Shown piece after piece: positions 14,745 to 16,014 of a stretch of 16,014 bases of DNA. The stretch comes from an uncultured Bacilli bacterium (GTDB taxonomy: Bacteria > Bacillota_I > Bacilli_A > RF39 > UBA660). Under the pieces are notes generated by a model. It had not been told where the DNA came from. It ran no database searches and worked only from the letters and a program-made list of their open reading frames with translations. A program made the position numbers and the translations under genes. The stretch lies in NCBI GenBank assembly GCA_947630935.1, contig CANRJL010000008.1, forward strand, positions 1 to 16,014, read 5' to 3'. The first letter of the stretch is position 1. Each line of letters starts with the position of its first letter.

Positions 14745-14765
14745 ATCTTAGAGGATGATTTTTTT
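14728..14765. terminator. Bidirectional terminator between convergent genes
   Basis: CATCCT (14734-14739) and AGGATG (14752-14757) form the outer stem, and CTAA/TTAG extends it around one bulged A and a three-base loop. Seven T follow on the plus strand (14759-14765). On the minus strand the stem is followed by six T, so it can serve both the transglutaminase-like gene and the surface-protein gene. Confidence 0.8.
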
Positions 14766-14771
14766 ATACTT

Positions 14772-16014
14772 TTATAAACTCAAGGTATACGGTGAACCAG
14801 TAGTGCCACTTCCACCAGTTATTTTGACAGAAGAATTTAGGTAGGCTGTTGGCCAGACCCCGTACGCCTCGTAGACGTTGCGGTAGCCGTTGACATACCC
14901 GTCAGAAACGACATGGAACGCAAAGTTCGAGTTCGAAGAATACGGCGATAAAGTCCAATTATATCTACTACTTGGTTTTAGCCAATCATTATTTGCACAA
15001 TCTGTTTTATAGTTACTTCCATCCCAACTATATAATTCTTTGGCAAAACAACTTGCTCTTCCTGTTGATCCTCCATGTGTCGCATATCCATAATCACTTG
15101 GATACATTAAGCCTATCCCTTTATGATTTGTTGTATCATTTTCCTTTGTCCATTCCGCTGGATATGTGCTATATGTACTTGTCCCTCTCTCTTTTTCATA
15201 AAAATTTCCTACTGTTACATCATCATAACTACTACTTCCTCCAATGTTCCATCTAACTTCACTATCTATCATATTCTTTGCTGTATCATCTAACCCTTTT
15301 GGATAAGTAGCACTACTTCCACTAAAATCACACGTACTTTGACTTGCTGCACTTCCATTACTTGCAGTATAACATACTCCACTTAAACTGTTATAATATA
15401 TTCCATTTAACATTTCTTTTAATTTACTTGTTGTCCAATTATTGGTATATGATGAATTTCTATCCCAAGCATAGTTGCCAAAATCTTTTTGTCCACTTAT
15501 GCCATCTGTTCTAATTATTTTTACTCTTTGTTCTACGCCATTATTTGTTTGAACATTGACTAAACCGATTATTCGCCATAATTCATTATTAAATTGCACA
15601 TAATTATCTGGGTTTACTCCGGCATATCGATATTCTGTTTTATTCCATTCATTACCTAATTCACTTAAATTATTATGTTCAACTGCATATAAACCATCTG
15701 TTCCTTCTTCAGCTAATGGTATTGTACTATTTAAATGAATTGCATCATCAAAATATAGCGTACATCTCGTTTTGGCTTTGGTTAAATTTATTATTTTAGG
15801 TGCCCAAGCATTGCTATCCCATTCAACTGTTGCATCGTTATCACATACAGCATTAGCAAATTTTAAATTATCGGTATTCCCTCTTTGGGGCATTTCTTCT
15901 AACCATTTGTTTCCATTATAAAACGCAAAGTACACATCACTTTTACCATAGTAATTTACTTTACCATTCACAAACTCAAAACTTTTATTTACTTGATATA
16001 GTGAAAATGTTCTA
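14772..16014 (-). CDS. Large surface protein, C-terminal part; candidate DGR target (5' end outside window)
   Basis: The minus frame stays open to the window edge (413 residues seen, starting RTFSLYQVNKSF). A GTG at 15971 could be read as a start, but the reading frame continues upstream, so I call it 5' partial. Its order: a beta-rich module with FVNGKVNYYG and WLEEMPQRGN near residues 14-48; Cys-containing stretches (AVCDND, TRCTLYFDD) near 55-90; and, from about 130, the DUF6273-like domain shared with 9855-11072 (FNNELWRIIGL, GIGLMYPSDYGYA, YNWTLSPYS, GVWPTAYL, SGTTGSPYTLSL). Residues 356-392 are encoded by a G+C-rich patch unlike the rest of the gene, interpreted as a hypervariable region. 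Binding of a surface ligand is inference. No signal peptide is visible because the start is missing. Confidence 0.8.
   Translation of the reverse strand, partial: RTFSLYQVNKSFEFVNGKVNYYGKSDVYFAFYNGNKWLEEMPQRGNTDNLKFANAVCDNDATVEWDSNAWAPKIINLTKAKTRCTLYFDDAIHLNSTIPLAEEGTDGLYAVEHNNLSELGNEWNKTEYRYAGVNPDNYVQFNNELWRIIGLVNVQTNNGVEQRVKIIRTDGISGQKDFGNYAWDRNSSYTNNWTTSKLKEMLNGIYYNSLSGVCYTASNGSAASQSTCDFSGSSATYPKGLDDTAKNMIDSEVRWNIGGSSSYDDVTVGNFYEKERGTSTYSTYPAEWTKENDTTNHKGIGLMYPSDYGYATHGGSTGRASCFAKELYSWDGSNYKTDCANNDWLKPSSRYNWTLSPYSSNSNFAFHVVSDGYVNGYRNVYEAYGVWPTAYLNSSVKITGGSGTTGSPYTLSL
14838..14948 (-). other. Candidate DGR variable region (VR) in the 3' end of the surface-protein gene
   Basis: Across these 37 codons 27 have G or C in the third position, and I count 60 G/C in 108 bases (14841-14948), in a window otherwise very AT-rich. 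All four Asn codons are AAC, while AAT dominates nearby, and GTC, TAC, GAC, GGC and CGC alternate in NNC fashion. The stretch lies just before the C-terminal GSPYTL motif and ends in GVWP, where relatives have GVRP; AGG to TGG is one adenine change. Adenine-derived NNC codons near the 3' end of a target gene are the known mark of retroelement-driven mutagenesis. No template repeat or reverse transcriptase is within the window. Confidence 0.55.

Noticed and set aside
14790..14820. Hairpin downstream of the candidate variable region, as seen in some DGRs
   Set aside because: GGTG/CACC pairing with a bulge and a large loop is too weak to count as a DGR hairpin.
14972..15256. Plus-strand open frame of 94 codons opposite the surface-protein gene
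   Set aside because: His/Leu/Tyr-rich low-complexity translation of the antisense strand; no ribosome site or family.
1..16014. CRISPR arrays, tRNA or rRNA genes, insertion sequences and a DGR reverse transcriptase or template repeat
   Set aside because: I looked for regular repeats, cloverleaf-like segments, transposase or RT motifs and a second copy of the G+C-rich island and saw none in this window.

Overview
The window reads as chromosome from a very AT-rich (by eye below about 30% G+C), Gram-positive, spore-forming-lineage bacterium with the standard genetic code. It resembles the compact, Bacilli-related gut lineages close to the Mollicutes (RF39-like), but that placement is inferred from gene content and composition, not from a search. 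Supporting signs are AGGAGG-type ribosome sites, near-consensus sigma-A promoters, U-tract terminators, a spoVAC-spoVAD-spoVAE operon and a Firmicutes-type scpA-scpB pair. Fourteen of the 15 genes with a visible stop sit in very short intergenic gaps, and no gap exceeds 300 bases.

Layout, left to right. Bases 1-617 (minus) hold the 5' part of pyruvate, phosphate dikinase. Bases 716-3191 (minus) hold lemA and a DUF2207 membrane protein, separated by a 24-bp perfect palindrome. Bases 3257-4538 (minus) hold scpA-scpB, the kleisin and winged-helix partners of SMC. Bases 4613-5584 (minus) hold a membrane-anchored protein of unknown function. Bases 5675-7429 (minus) hold the spoVAC-AD-AE operon, bounded by terminators and preceded by what looks like a perfect sigma-G promoter. 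Bases 7520-9770 (minus) hold an unknown 126-residue protein, mtaB and a small single-pass membrane protein. Bases 9855-11072 (minus) hold a surface protein with a DUF6273-like C-terminal domain. Bases 11162-12934 (minus) hold uvrC. The short plus-strand block 13020-14744 holds a one-domain YigZ/IMPACT protein, rpsT and a secreted transglutaminase-like protein. Bases 14772-16014 (minus) hold the 3' part of a second, larger surface protein with the same type of C-terminal domain.

The most interesting signal is at the 3' end of that last gene. About 110 bp (14838-14948) jump to roughly 55% G+C with NNC codons (27 of 37 third positions are G or C) inside an AT-rich gene. They lie where family members carry Asn-rich, GVRP-ending sequence, and the Arg of that motif is here Trp (AGG to TGG would be a single A change). 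This is the expected look of a diversity-generating retroelement (DGR) variable region. No template repeat or reverse transcriptase lies in this window, so they would be elsewhere in the genome. The paralogue at 9855-11072 has the same domain without the G+C-rich patch.

The second notable signal is the GCATA-18-CATACTA promoter upstream of spoVAC, which implies forespore-specific expression and hence a working sporulation programme. Most other units have their own sigma-A promoter, and several terminators overlap stop codons or, at mtaB, the next promoter.
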